This document shows, one piece after another, positions 47,221 through 57,204 of a stretch of 64,000 nt of DNA. Both the position numbers and the translations under genes were made by a program. Positions within the stretch are counted from its first letter, which is position 1. The number at the start of each line of letters is the position of its first letter. The stretch is from assembly GCA_900318195.1 (NCBI GenBank), contig ONJR01000144.1:62001-126000 (forward strand), in the 5' to 3' direction. The notes beneath the pieces are model-generated. The model was not told where the DNA came from. It did no database searches and saw only the letters and a list, made by a program, of their open reading frames with translations. Source of the stretch: an uncultured Planctomycetota bacterium. GTDB lineage: Bacteria; Planctomycetota; Planctomycetia; Pirellulales; Thermoguttaceae.

Positions 47221-48867
47221 TTAGAATCCGCCCATACCGCCGCCCATGCCGCCCATCGCGTTCGGATCTGGCGTGGCGGGCTCGTCTTTCGGGATCTCCG
47301 TGAGCAAGCACGAGGTCGTGAGAAGCAAGGCGGCAACGCTCGCGGCGTTCTGAATCGCAGTACGAACAACCTTAGCGGGATCGATCACGCCCGCTTCCAC
47401 GAGATCGCAATAAGCGTCTTTATCGGCGTCGTACCCGTCGTTCTTACCTGTCATCTGGCGTACGCGATTGACAACCACAGCGCCTTCAATTCCGGCGTTC
47501 TTAGCGATGGTTCGGATCGGCGCCTCGAGCGCTTCCTTAACGATCTGAACGCCAAACTTCTCGTCGCCAGTCGTCTCAACGGCGTCAAGAGCTTCCGCCG
47601 CGCGCAATAGAGCGACTCCGCCGCCCGGCACAACACCTTCCTCCAGCGCCGCCTTAGTCGCCGCTTGCGCGTCTTCATAGAGATACTTGCGTTCTTTCAG
47701 TTCCGATTCCGTCGCGGCGCCAACGTTAATTCGCGCAACGCCGCCCGCAAGCTTCGCAAGACGCTCTTGCAATTTTTCTTTATCATACGAACTCGTCGTC
47801 GTCTCAATCTCAGCGCGAATTTGCGCGACACGCGCGTCGATATCCTCTTTCTTACCAGCGCCGCCCACAATCGTCGTGTGTTCGCCTGTCACAACAATCT
47901 TCTTTGCGCGTCCAAGGTCGTTGAACTGAACCGCGTCCAACTGCACGCCAAGATCTTTGTAGACCGCAGTCGCTCCCGTAAGAACGGCAATATCGCCCAA
48001 CATAGCCTTGCGACGATCGCCATAGCCCGGCGCTTTGACTGCGCAGACCTGAAGAATACCGCGCAACTTATTGACGACCAGAGTCGCCAAAGCCTCGCCC
48101 TCAATATCCTCGGCGACGATCAGTAGCGGCTTGCTCTGTTTACTAACGGCTTCCAAAATCGGTACAAGGGATTTTGCGGTCGAAATCTTATCCTCGAAGA
48201 CGAGCACGAGCGCATCGTCAAACTCGACCTTTTGGTCGTCAATGTTCGTTACGAAATGGGGAGAAAGGTAACCGCGGTCAAACTGCATACCTTCAACGAC
48301 GTCGACGTACGTCTCGAATTGCTTACCTTCTTCAATCGTGATAACGCCGTCCTTTCCTACCTTGAGGAAAGCGTCGGCAAGCACCTGACCAATCGTGGAA
48401 TCGTTATTTCCCGCAATCGACGCAACCTGAGCAATTTCCTTCTTGCTCTTGTCGTTAACAGGGGTCGCCATTTTATCGACGAACTCGCCGACGGCAGTCG
48501 CCGCCTTTTGAACGCCGCGCGAGAGCGCCATGGGATCAGCTCCCGCCGCCGTCATTTTGAGACCTTCGAGATAGATCGCCTCAGCGAGTACAGTCGCGGT
48601 CGTCGTACCGTCGCCGGCGATTTGATTCGTTTTGGACGCCGCCTGTTTGACAAGGGACGCGCCCAGATTTTCTTCGGGATCTTCCAGTGAAATGTCCTCA
48701 GCGACGGTAACGCCGTCCTTAGTAACTTTGGGAGCTCCCCAACCTTTGTCTAAAACGACGTTTCGACCGCGAGGCCCCAACGTGCTTTTTACGGCTCGAG
48801 CCAACTTCTTGACGCCCTCGGCGATAGGCGCGCGAGCGGCGTCGTCAAACGACGTTTTTTTTGCCAT
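47221..48867 (-). CDS. groEL2: GroEL chaperonin (second copy, GGM tail)
   Basis: 548 residues with the canonical [65 protein letters not shown] and a C-terminal [10 protein letters not shown] tail. Its start has AGGAG 9 nt upstream. It heads the chaperone row and leads into groES. The nucleotide-binding Asp in [10 protein letters not shown] is intact. No CIRCE repeat is seen upstream. Confidence 0.95.
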   Translation of the reverse strand: MAKKTSFDDAARAPIAEGVKKLARAVKSTLGPRGRNVVLDKGWGAPKVTKDGVTVAEDISLEDPEENLGASLVKQAASKTNQIAGDGTTTATVLAEAIYLEGLKMTAAGADPMALSRGVQKAATAVGEFVDKMATPVNDKSKKEIAQVASIAGNNDSTIGQVLADAFLKVGKDGVITIEEGKQFETYVDVVEGMQFDRGYLSPHFVTNIDDQKVEFDDALVLVFEDKISTAKSLVPILEAVSKQSKPLLIVAEDIEGEALATLVVNKLRGILQVCAVKAPGYGDRRKAMLGDIAVLTGATAVYKDLGVQLDAVQFNDLGRAKKIVVTGEHTTIVGGAGKKEDIDARVAQIRAEIETTTSSYDKEKLQERLAKLAGGVARINVGAATESELKERKYLYEDAQAATKAALEEGVVPGGGVALLRAAEALDAVETTGDEKFGVQIVKEALEAPIRTIAKNAGIEGAVVVNRVRQMTGKNDGYDADKDAYCDLVEAGVIDPAKVVRTAIQNAASVAALLLTTSCLLTEIPKDEPATPDPNAMGGMGGGMGGF

Positions 48868-49352
48868 AGCGGAATACTCCTATTTAAATATCTTTCAAAA
48901 ACTGTCCCGAGCCGCGTAAACAGGGCTTCAAACGCTCTTCTCAAAGGCGCGACTCGATTCTTTTATTCACGACTCATATCACGCTCGTTAACTCGCCGCG
49001 ACCAAATACGACCGCGTCAATGAACGTGCTATTAGCTAAGCACACTAAACGCCAAAAGTAAAAGAATCTGAGATAAAAATCGTTTTAGAGCATTTTTTTC
49101 AATAAAAAAATCCCATAGCGCAAGTTTCAATGCCAAAAACATCAAGTTAGAAACGTCTAACGAAAAAGACAAACTAGAGAAAATAAAGAAAACAGACACA
49201 ATGTCAGATAAAACAAAACCGTGTCTATTCAGAGGAAATTCGCCTGCGTCAGACTACGGCGTCGTTCTTAGAAATCTCTTCGTATATAATGAATGATGAA
49301 CCAACGTCGATAGAACTCCTGCCCATCGACGTTGGTTTTCCTAGGTCAAGCG
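48868..49352 (-). promoter_or_regulatory. 485-bp intergenic region with an AT-rich hairpin, upstream of groEL2
   Basis: It holds the terminator of spoVG at the right. An AT-rich inverted repeat (ATTTTTTT/AAAAAAAT, 49092-49111) and GTGCT/AGCAC arms (49028-49045 region) lie further left. I see no CIRCE (TTAGCACTC-N9-GAGTGCTAA) and no confident -10/-35 pair. No gene frame is supported. Confidence 0.45.
49299..49337 (-). terminator. terminator-like hairpin after spoVG
   Basis: A 13-bp perfect stem (AACCAACGTCGAT at 49299-49311 and ATCGACGTTGGTT at 49325-49337) has a 13-nt loop. It stands 16 bp below the spoVG stop. The T-run is better on the plus strand (GGTTTTCC), so it may serve both directions. 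Confidence 0.65.
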
Positions 49353-49784
49353 TTAATTGTCGAAATAGTCGTCGTAACTGGAGACATACCCCGGCAACAA
49401 CGATCGCTCTTTCTCCTCCTGATACGCTGTGATAAGCGCAACGTGGATATATTCCCGACACTTGGCGCTTATCGGATGCGCTATGTCGAGATATTGCCGA
49501 CTAGGAGGACAATTGGCTAACTCGGGATAAGGACGCTCACGCGGCAATCGCTCGCCACAGAAATTGCAATAGACGGCCGAAATATGATTGGTTCGTGAAC
49601 AATGAGGACAATGGAACGAGAATTTACGCGTCGGCATTGCAACAAAAAGTCCCTGATTTCCCTCAAGGATCTTAATATCGCGGATAACGAATGAGTTGTC
49701 GAGCGTAATCGAACAAAAAGCGCGAAGCTTCTTGCGATCATTATCAGAATCGACCAACCTAATGCGAATTTCTGTGATTTTCAT
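49353..49784 (-). CDS. spoVG: SpoVG-family regulatory protein with inserted zinc ribbon
   Basis: 143 residues, longer than the usual about 95. MKITEIRIRLVDSDNDRK, LRAFCSITLDNSFVIRDIKILEG, GLFVAMPTRK and the end DIAHPISAKCREYIHVALITAY match SpoVG. Between PTRK and DIAHP is an insertion of about 40 residues holding CPHC (59-62) and CNFC (73-76), a zinc ribbon. SpoVG proteins bind DNA or RNA. It lies 118 bp below ispE, the same neighbour as in Bacillus (ispE-purR-yabJ-spoVG). Confidence 0.82.
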   Translation of the reverse strand: MKITEIRIRLVDSDNDRKKLRAFCSITLDNSFVIRDIKILEGNQGLFVAMPTRKFSFHCPHCSRTNHISAVYCNFCGERLPRERPYPELANCPPSRQYLDIAHPISAKCREYIHVALITAYQEEKERSLLPGYVSSYDDYFDN

Positions 49785-49902
49785 CTCAATCTTATTCTTT
49801 GAACTCGAGGCGCATCAAAAACGACCAAACGCAAGCGCGACGTTCACAAACAGGAACGGACGATACGCTCGCGTCAGGCGCCGAACGACATTTATTATCG
49901 CG

Positions 49903-50907
49903 TCATGAGGTTAATGTTTTAACCACATATATCCCTTCAAGCTCGTCGCGAACCGGTTGAGATCGCTCGCGCAGGCATTCGGCGCCCAATGTCGCCGACT
50001 CCTCGTCGGGATAAATCGCAAAAAAGGCGGAACCGCTCCCGGTCATTTGTGCGACCAGCGCGTTCGGAGTTGACGCAAGCATATCCCGCCATCGGCGAGC
50101 GTCGCGCCATATAGACGCTACGGCCTCTTCCAAACGGTTGGATATTCCTCGCGCGAGAACTCGCGCCACCCTCGAACTAAGTTCGCGACTGTCATATTGG
50201 TCGTTCGTCTCGTACTCATTACGAATTGCTCGACACAACGATTCAAGTGATCGCGGTTCGCACGGCGGCATGGAATCGAACGCGCGATACGCCGCAGGGG
50301 TCGGAACGCCGTCGCGCGGTTTTAAAATAACAAGGTTCAATGACGGCAATCTAAATGGCTCGACTAGTTCACCACGCCCTCGTCCAATCGACGCGCCGGA
50401 TTCCAAGAACAATGGGACGTCGCTTCCAAGTTGAGCCGCCATTTGTTTTAATTCATTCGCCGAAAAAATGTCGTTGGCAAGAAGATTGAGCGCCACGAGC
50501 GTCGCCGCCGCGTCGCTTGAACCTCCGCCCAAGCCAGCCTGAATCGGGACGCCCTTGTAGACTCTCGCCGAAAGCGATCGCAACTTTGGACTCAATTCCT
50601 GTTTTTCGGCGCTTGCCTTGCAGAAAACCTCATATGCGCGAAAAATCAAGTTCGACGAATCGCTGGGAATTCGAGTATAAGAAGAACCATTTTCGTCGCA
50701 ACATTCGACAACGAAGTTCCTCGTACCGCCACACAGCGAATCACACTCGGCAAACTCTATTCGGTCAAACAGGCTCACCGGCGCAACCAAGGTCTCGATA
50801 TCGTGGTATCCGTCGCGTCTCAAATGGTGTATTTCAAAGAAAAGGTTTACTTTGGCCGGAGCCCAGACGACAAGCTTTTTACCGTCGTCCTGAAGTGTCG
50901 TCCTCAT
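49903..50907 (-). CDS. ispE: 4-diphosphocytidyl-2-C-methyl-D-erythritol kinase (IspE)
   Basis: 334 residues from ATG 50907. GHMP-kinase motifs: APAKVNLFFEI at the N-terminus, the P-loop AGLGGGSSDAAATLVALN and the C-terminal MTGSGSAFFAI. It phosphorylates CDP-methylerythritol in the MEP pathway of isoprenoid synthesis. Slightly longer than E. coli IspE (283), with inserted acidic loops. No strong Shine-Dalgarno is present. Confidence 0.92.
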   Translation of the reverse strand: MRTTLQDDGKKLVVWAPAKVNLFFEIHHLRRDGYHDIETLVAPVSLFDRIEFAECDSLCGGTRNFVVECCDENGSSYTRIPSDSSNLIFRAYEVFCKASAEKQELSPKLRSLSARVYKGVPIQAGLGGGSSDAAATLVALNLLANDIFSANELKQMAAQLGSDVPLFLESGASIGRGRGELVEPFRLPSLNLVILKPRDGVPTPAAYRAFDSMPPCEPRSLESLCRAIRNEYETNDQYDSRELSSRVARVLARGISNRLEEAVASIWRDARRWRDMLASTPNALVAQMTGSGSAFFAIYPDEESATLGAECLRERSQPVRDELEGIYVVKTLTS

Positions 50908-50983
50908 CTGGATACCGATTTCGTTCTGCAATGCCCACAGACACAAGGAGTACTCCTCGCATCAAAGTACAAGCATTCTTATA

Positions 50984-50998
50984 GTTTTATAATAAAAC
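50984..50998. promoter_or_regulatory. 15-bp AT-rich palindrome upstream of ispE
   Basis: GTTTTAT-A-ATAAAAC is perfect and lies in the 305-bp gap between rlmN and ispE, about 80 bp ahead of the ispE start. TTGACG (51006-51011 on the minus strand) and -10-like TATAAA overlap it, though their spacing is poor. Confidence 0.45.
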
Positions 50999-51192
50999 GG
51001 CAATTCGTCAACCCCTTTATGCATCGAAATGAGGTTCAACGTACTACCTAATTGTTAATCTTTCATACAACCGCGCGCCAAAGCGAGCAGTCCCTATCAA
51101 ACCCTAGCATTCATATGCTTGATGGGCACACCCCACCGCAACTATAGACCATCTAAATTCCAAATTTGTTACGGTTACTTTCGCCTTAAAAC

Positions 51193-51214
51193 AGAAAAAA
51201 AGGAAAATTTCCTT
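51193..51214 (-). terminator. possible terminator at the rlmN stop
   Basis: AAGGAAATTTTCCTT followed by TTTTT on the minus strand begins inside the stop codon. The stem is short and AT-rich, so termination may be weak. Confidence 0.45.
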
Positions 51215-52415
51215 AACCGTCTCCATTGTTCCGCTTTTCACGGAGGCTCCAACGCAATTGTCCGCACGCCGCATTAATTTTATCACCCTTACGAAAACGC
51301 GCTTTAACCTGAACGCCCTCGTCTTCAAGAACGCTAATAAACCGCTTGATCACCAGAGACGACGGGGTTTTGAACGGTAGATCTGCGCCTGGATTATAGG
51401 GAATAACATTCACAATCGCCGTCTTATTACGGAGTAACCGCGCTAACTCGCGCGCGTGTTCGACAGAAGAATTAACTCCGTCTAACAAAATATACTCATA
51501 CGTTACGCGCCTACCCGTCTGATTGAAAAAGTAATCGGCAGCATTCAAGACTTCATGAATCGGATGTCGACGATTTTGCGGCATAATAGCGTCGCGAATT
51601 CTGTCGTTCGGAGCATGAAGTGAAACCGCCAACTTATAGGGTACGTGCAAATCGGCAAGACGGCGGATTCCGCCAGGAATGCCAACGGTGGAAATCGTTA
51701 CCTTTCTATTCCCGACGTCCAGACCGTCCGCAGCCGTCGCCTCATCGAGCGCGGCAAGTAGCGCGTCCAAATTAAGGGTCGGTTCGCCCGTCCCCATAAC
51801 GACGATATGAGTGAGGCGTTCGTCTTTCGGAAGTAGCGCGTTGAGGCGAAGTAGCTCTTCCAAAATTTCACTCTTTGACAAATTCCTCGAAAACCCCCCC
51901 AAACCGCTCGCGCAAAACGCGCACCCCATAGCACAACCGACCTGCACGCTCACACACGCTGTACGATGAGCGCGATCGTCGCGCAACAACACGCATTCGA
52001 CGCGGCTTCCGTCACACCACTCAATAAGTAGCTTTTCCGTGCCGTCGTCCGAAAGAGACTTCGCGACCAGTCGACCTTCTAAGAAGGAATCGTCAGAATC
52101 GAAAGGATCGTCTAGAATCGTCGATTCACGACCGTTATGCAGTAAAATTGTAGTAAGCGAACCTTTCGCAGGGGCGGCGCGCAATGACGGCGCGTTACAA
52201 AAGGCGCCTGTCAACAGCGCGCGAGTTTCCTTTGACAGATCGCTCATCAGCGAAAACGACGTCGTTTTACGCGCAAAAATCCACCGTCTTAGCTGTCCCG
52301 CTCGATACGCGGGAAGTCCAAGCGTTTTAAAATAGGCTATCAGCTCGTCTCTTGAATAATCAAGCAAAGGTCGATTCGACGCGTCTAAATTGCCTGGCTC
52401 TGACTCAGTTTTCAT
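51213..52415 (-). CDS. rlmN: dual-specificity 23S rRNA/tRNA adenine-C2 methyltransferase RlmN
   Basis: 400 residues. The radical-SAM motif Cys161-x3-Cys165-x2-Cys168 (VGCAMGCAFC) and the C-terminal DKINAACGQLRW are RlmN hallmarks; the latter Cys forms the thiyl/covalent intermediate. MGTGEPTLNLD and VSLHAPNDRIRDAIMPQNR are also family sequence. It methylates A2503 of 23S rRNA and A37 of some tRNAs. It begins 48 bp below the DUF4129 protein gene and may be its distal partner. Confidence 0.95.
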   Translation of the reverse strand: MKTESEPGNLDASNRPLLDYSRDELIAYFKTLGLPAYRAGQLRRWIFARKTTSFSLMSDLSKETRALLTGAFCNAPSLRAAPAKGSLTTILLHNGRESTILDDPFDSDDSFLEGRLVAKSLSDDGTEKLLIEWCDGSRVECVLLRDDRAHRTACVSVQVGCAMGCAFCASGLGGFSRNLSKSEILEELLRLNALLPKDERLTHIVVMGTGEPTLNLDALLAALDEATAADGLDVGNRKVTISTVGIPGGIRRLADLHVPYKLAVSLHAPNDRIRDAIMPQNRRHPIHEVLNAADYFFNQTGRRVTYEYILLDGVNSSVEHARELARLLRNKTAIVNVIPYNPGADLPFKTPSSLVIKRFISVLEDEGVQVKARFRKGDKINAACGQLRWSLREKRNNGDG

Positions 52416-52463
52416 GATTCTTTCAGCGCTCCTAGCGAAATATCGTTGTTCCTTCGATTACCA

Positions 52464-54938
52464 TTATTCCTGTAGATCGTTCCGTTCGATTTGTGAACTA
52501 CGCCACAAATTCACCTGTTCACGAGACCAATCAACGGCGTTGATTGTCTTGAGTATGCGCGCTATTGCGCCAATATGACGACCAAAATTGTTATTCCGCT
52601 CGACAACAAGACGTTTTGCGCGTCCCCATATCGGCCACGCGGCGAAAGCTATAAAGAACGCCAGCGCGACAAAATGCCATACCATGATTGTATAGGGACT
52701 CGCCTTAGTAAGAGAAAAGGGTCCCGGCTTCGGCTTATAACCACTCTCGCTCTCTTCTAGATCCTGGTGAAGATTATAAAGCGCTAACTGTGCGCGCCCG
52801 TCAGGATTAAACTCGCGTACGAGCCGTTCTACGAGTACTCGATTAGTCCTCTCAGTTAACGCATAGTTTGACAAAATAGAGGTCGAATTGATAAATATCA
52901 TTTGACTCTTGCCAACGCGCCGACGACAAATGATCGGCACGTCGTCGAGCGCAACAAGCGTCTCCGTTCCTTCAGCGGGCGCGAGCGTCGTCCATTCGCG
53001 GAGCGGCGCTGAGTCCAGACCGTTTACCCAATCTGGCGCGCCTGTAAACTTCGCGTGTAATTTCGGTTCTCGTTTAACGTCGTCGTCGATGAAAAGCGAA
53101 CGGCACCACACCTTGTCAACATTTGGACGATCATGAGTATCCTCCGAAGAATCGCTCCAATCGTCGCCAAAATCAACTCCACGCCGCTCTACGTCGCCAT
53201 ACGTAAAAAACGTCTCGTCATTCGAATCAGCCGCCAATTCAAACCAATCGAAATATTCGTCGTTACTCGAATCGTCAAACTCGATCTCGTCTTCTTCCAA
53301 ACCTCCGGAGTCTATGCGGAGTTGTTCTTCTTTCGCGAGCTTCTGGATTGCAACCTCGCGACGTTGCGACAACTCGTCCTTGAAATGGAGCGCGGTAAGT
53401 CGTGTCTCATCTCGTCTGGTGCGCGCACGCTCTATTTGCGTCTTACATTCGGCAATATATAGTCCACGCTTGTCCGACGGCGCGTTTGCTTTGACGTCCT
53501 CGAGCGCGTTCTCCCAGTATTCTACAGTTGCGTTCCACTCGCTAAAAACACAGACAAAAACACGGTTGGGCTTCTCATTCAACCAATCCTCAATCGAGCT
53601 GGGATCGCTACCGTCAGGCGTAAAACCAATAGGTCGTCCCGATTCCGTTCCGTATAGTTGGCGATTGCTCGACGGGACATAAAACTCCTTCCAGTCCCTC
53701 TCAGGCACGCAATTCGCATACCTTTCCAAATTGGCTTTGAACGCCTCGCGTCTAGCTTTCTGAGAACCTTCGTCTGATATAGCGAAAACGTGCGGTTTGA
53801 CCATCGTATAAGCTCCGAAATCGTCGGACGTAGTCGCTGGTCCAAGCCATATAATCGTATCGACGGACGGGTCGTCCATTATGCACCGAGACGTTGAACG
53901 CATCCCCCCCTTAATCTTGGAATCGCAGTAGTGAACAAAAGCTGAAAGTGAATTCATACTCCTTGAATTATCGAGGAGCGCAGGCGATTCATACGCGTCA
54001 CGCCAGTATTCCTCCCCGCAACCTAGCGCTGTGAGTGAAATTGCCAGTAGCGTCCCCAACAAGAAGCTCATTGTGTGAAACTGCTGAGACGTTGCCGATT
54101 GTTGCGCCACGCTGGTCGCGACTGACTGTTGCCGCATTATTTCATCGTATCTAGTCATAGCGTCCTCAAACGAGTCGATTAGCACGTAAAGTCGCGACTC
54201 AAACTCGTCCCGGGTTGTCGGTTGACCTCCGAAATAGACGCGTTCGAACTCCGTCATAGCGCTACAATAAATGGATTGCTCGACGGCGCAACCATTAAGC
54301 TCGCGGTAATATTCCAGATTCGTCTTGCCTTTATCGAGCAGAATGAACTCGCGTTTATCAAGCTCCACCAATATCCAACTGAAAAGAAAGATTGTCGCGC
54401 TTCGAAAATCACCGCGCGCACGCGCGTCAAGCGTGGCGCTCTTGAGATCGTCGTAAAAGACTTTTGCTTCGTCCGCAAGCGTTTCAACCCGTCGTTGGCG
54501 TCGCAATTCTTCTTCAAGTTGAAATTTGCGACGAGTCGAACGCAACTGGAAAGAATGATAGGCGTACCATCCAACCAACGCTAGAATAGCAAGCATGAAA
54601 GTGGAGACAATAGCCCAAAATGCGCCGCCGTCTCCTTTCGCAGGCAGCTTCGGTTCCTCGATGTGATCATGCTCGGCAACGCGCCGTTCTTTTATCGGTC
54701 TTTGCGGAAGAAAGCGAACTGCGTCGTCGGAAGTCGAATACCAGGGGCAACGTTTAAGCGCTCCGTTGACAGCGTCTCGAACTTCCTTGTCGTCTTGCCT
54801 ATTAGCGGACGCATTAAGGATATCGTCGGCGCTTAGGGCAGCTTTGGCGTCGATCGTCGACAACACAATTAAGAGAACAGAAAACAGAAATACTGCGCGC
54901 CACGTTGTCGTGACCAATGTTTTGTCGTCACGCTTCAT
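52464..54938 (-). CDS. DUF4129 and DUF4350-like fusion membrane protein
   Basis: 824 residues. Signal segment at 13-32; a membrane helix at about 106-125; then the DUF4129 motif GDFRSATIFLFSWILVELD and LDKGKTNLEYYREL (176-214). A second hydrophobic segment begins at Met290 (MSFLLGTLLAISLTALGCG) with a lipobox-like Cys307, which looks like a signal peptide buried in the chain. A DUF4350-like domain then runs to the end, with QMIFINSTSILSNYAL and a last membrane helix (VWHFVALAFFIAFAAWPIWG). In relatives these are usually two proteins in the same gene cluster. Overlaps the preceding gene by 4 bp. Confidence 0.65.
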   Translation of the reverse strand: MKRDDKTLVTTTWRAVFLFSVLLIVLSTIDAKAALSADDILNASANRQDDKEVRDAVNGALKRCPWYSTSDDAVRFLPQRPIKERRVAEHDHIEEPKLPAKGDGGAFWAIVSTFMLAILALVGWYAYHSFQLRSTRRKFQLEEELRRQRRVETLADEAKVFYDDLKSATLDARARGDFRSATIFLFSWILVELDKREFILLDKGKTNLEYYRELNGCAVEQSIYCSAMTEFERVYFGGQPTTRDEFESRLYVLIDSFEDAMTRYDEIMRQQSVATSVAQQSATSQQFHTMSFLLGTLLAISLTALGCGEEYWRDAYESPALLDNSRSMNSLSAFVHYCDSKIKGGMRSTSRCIMDDPSVDTIIWLGPATTSDDFGAYTMVKPHVFAISDEGSQKARREAFKANLERYANCVPERDWKEFYVPSSNRQLYGTESGRPIGFTPDGSDPSSIEDWLNEKPNRVFVCVFSEWNATVEYWENALEDVKANAPSDKRGLYIAECKTQIERARTRRDETRLTALHFKDELSQRREVAIQKLAKEEQLRIDSGGLEEDEIEFDDSSNDEYFDWFELAADSNDETFFTYGDVERRGVDFGDDWSDSSEDTHDRPNVDKVWCRSLFIDDDVKREPKLHAKFTGAPDWVNGLDSAPLREWTTLAPAEGTETLVALDDVPIICRRRVGKSQMIFINSTSILSNYALTERTNRVLVERLVREFNPDGRAQLALYNLHQDLEESESGYKPKPGPFSLTKASPYTIMVWHFVALAFFIAFAAWPIWGRAKRLVVERNNNFGRHIGAIARILKTINAVDWSREQVNLWRSSQIERNDLQE

Positions 54939-55894
54939 CTTGACGCTCCTTCTTGCATAAACTCGACGGATTCCAACGATCCAGTTACAGGCGCATTCTC
55001 CATAACGAGCGGCTCCAACGTTCGCGAGCGTGCCGGAGCCCTACGACGCGCGACGTGTTCTGACGCCAGTTCGTCTTCTTCGCCTCCTAAACGTAACGTC
55101 TCGGTTCGAAAAGCAAGATCTACGTCCCACCCTTCGTAGGAAATGCGAAAATTGATATAGCTACAGAATTCAAAGACGACGTTGAAAAGCTTGCACCCGA
55201 AAAGAAAAATCGGAAAGACAACAAAATTAACTATCAGGATTGCCACGTTTGGCTCGGGAAATATAGTGTTCACTAGCGAGGTTAGCGTAGCATAGCCGCT
55301 TATAACGCCGCTAAAGAGGTAAATTTCATTCGCAAATCCAGTCGAAAGAGCCGTTCCACGGATACCTCCGGCATTAATCATAGCCGCGCGCTTGCTAGTC
55401 GACGCTACTTGTTTACTTCCCCAAAAAGGCGTGCGCTCGAGTAAAATGATTTCAGGATAATATGCGCGTAAACGTATAAAACGTGTCAAAACCAGGTAGT
55501 AGAACACCTGGAAAAAACGCTCGCGCCATAACTGAAAAATCTGTCTCTTGGTAAGGCGGCCAGTTGCGGAAAAAAGCCATTGTCCAAGGTATTGAGTTAC
55601 AAGCGAACCAACAAACTGTCTTTCGAAACTAATCGTTACCCAAACGATAAATCCATTGAATAAAGCGGTGGAAACATCGTAGGTTGAGCTCGTAGTGAAG
55701 TTGAAAAACCAAAGCCACAGCGCGCAGTTTAACAGATAGACCGGCGCCGCCAAAACGCCGTAATAAAACGCGAGCGACTTGAAAAGTTTACCGATGAGCC
55801 GTACGGCGAGATCGCGTTGTTCTTCAACGGTACGCTTACGCGGAACAATCGCCGGTGATCTCCAAGACGAGAGCGACGTTTTAATGGACGACAT
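54935..55894 (-). CDS. membrane protein of the SpoIIM/DUF4129 cluster
   Basis: 319 residues with about five membrane segments. Typical pieces of the planctomycete neighbour are LRAYYPEIILLERTPFW and RISYEGWDVDLAFRTETLRL. I cannot give it a firm family name; related genes near spoIIM are often described only as membrane proteins. The stop overlaps the next start (ATGA), a sign of translational coupling. Confidence 0.6.
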   Translation of the reverse strand: MSSIKTSLSSWRSPAIVPRKRTVEEQRDLAVRLIGKLFKSLAFYYGVLAAPVYLLNCALWLWFFNFTTSSTYDVSTALFNGFIVWVTISFERQFVGSLVTQYLGQWLFSATGRLTKRQIFQLWRERFFQVFYYLVLTRFIRLRAYYPEIILLERTPFWGSKQVASTSKRAAMINAGGIRGTALSTGFANEIYLFSGVISGYATLTSLVNTIFPEPNVAILIVNFVVFPIFLFGCKLFNVVFEFCSYINFRISYEGWDVDLAFRTETLRLGGEEDELASEHVARRRAPARSRTLEPLVMENAPVTGSLESVEFMQEGASR

Positions 55895-55973
55895 AGGAGC
55901 GACCTATCTTTAGGTGAAAGGAAGTGCGAAATACGAAAAGTGAAAAACGCGCGCAAAAGTAGACGCTATAGAC

Positions 55974-57098
55974 CTACCCCCATCCCTGCTCGCTTTCCAC
56001 ATCTGAACGACTCGTTATACGGCGCGTTATTTTCTTTATTTTAGGGAGCGCGACGCCTATCCAATACTCTTTCAAATTTACCGCGCCGCTTGCTCGAACA
56101 ATCGACGCTCCTCCCAACACCAAAAAATACGTCGCAATCGCAATAATCGACAAGACCATTATTACCAGTTTTGCAACGAGGGGCGCGTCCTGTCCGAACT
56201 CCTCGGCGAGAAGGCGCATCGGACTGGGAGAAACGAACGCCTCAATAAAAGCGGCCAGGCAAAAAAACACGAACGCGCATATTAGCGCCGGACACGCTTT
56301 AATTGCTTCGCGGCGCATCGAATCAAACCGCCGATAGCCGTGCGTCCAGATAAAGCCAAACCCGATCCGTAAGCCAGCCGCCGCCGAAAGCGTGATCGCG
56401 GTAAGTTCAAACGGCGCGTGCGCTCGAGTAAATTCGTAGAAATTCGCGCTAATATCAGACGTGCACGCCGCGCTCGACATATAGCCGTAGACGCAGCCAA
56501 TATTGATCGCGTTCGTCAAAAGGACAAAAATTCCGGGGAAACAGCCAAGCAGACTGTAGGCAAAGCATTTGAACCCGATTCCACCGTTATTGTAAGCATA
56601 AAACGCCAGCATCGGAAGCCGATCAAACGCCGACGATTCAAATTCGTCGGAGTACATATGTCTGTATGAAGCGAGCGCGGCGGCGCCGACCACGTCCTCT
56701 GCAAAAGAAGGATTGACTTGCGAAGCAGACATACAGACAAGAAATGGAATCCAAAACAAGGCAAGCGCAACCCAAAAGATCCAATCGGTGATAATCCAAC
56801 GCGGCGATTCGTAAAAGAAAATCGACCAAAACCCGCGTCCCTTACTGTAAGCTCGACGGTAAAGGCACGCATAAGCCTTACCGACAAGATTATTGAGTCG
56901 CGCGACCACATTCGGCGGCAAATTGTAGGTTTCTGCTAGCGCAAGATCGGCGCCTATTGCGCGATACAGTGCGGCGAGGCGCGCGACGTCCTCAGGGGAT
57001 CGACGACGTAACAAGCGAGGTTTACCGAATTCATCGACAAGCTCCTCCAATGCTAGCCAGTCATTTTCGCGACTCGAAATCAACTCTGCAACCGTCAT
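55974..57098 (-). CDS. SpoIIM-family (DUF95) membrane protein
   Basis: 374 residues. N-terminal cytosolic helices (NDWLALEELVDEFG, ALYRAIGADLALAETY) precede the membrane part. AYNNGGIGFKCFAYSLLGCFPGIFVLLTNAINIG and HAPFELTAITLSAAAGLRIGFG are SpoIIM signatures. In Bacillus SpoIIM aids septal remodelling during engulfment; non-sporulating bacteria use this family in MoxR/DUF58 membrane clusters of unknown role. The MoxR and DUF58 genes are not in the window. First gene of this minus-strand group. Confidence 0.82.
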   Translation of the reverse strand: MTVAELISSRENDWLALEELVDEFGKPRLLRRRSPEDVARLAALYRAIGADLALAETYNLPPNVVARLNNLVGKAYACLYRRAYSKGRGFWSIFFYESPRWIITDWIFWVALALFWIPFLVCMSASQVNPSFAEDVVGAAALASYRHMYSDEFESSAFDRLPMLAFYAYNNGGIGFKCFAYSLLGCFPGIFVLLTNAINIGCVYGYMSSAACTSDISANFYEFTRAHAPFELTAITLSAAAGLRIGFGFIWTHGYRRFDSMRREAIKACPALICAFVFFCLAAFIEAFVSPSPMRLLAEEFGQDAPLVAKLVIMVLSIIAIATYFLVLGGASIVRASGAVNLKEYWIGVALPKIKKITRRITSRSDVESEQGWG

Positions 57099-57204
57099 AA
57101 CGTCTCCACATACGGCGGCGCATTAAGCGTCGCTTCTCCTATTCTGTTTGCGCCGATCGCCACGACAAGACGCACTAATTCGTCTCCTATCTTCGACGCT
57201 TGCT

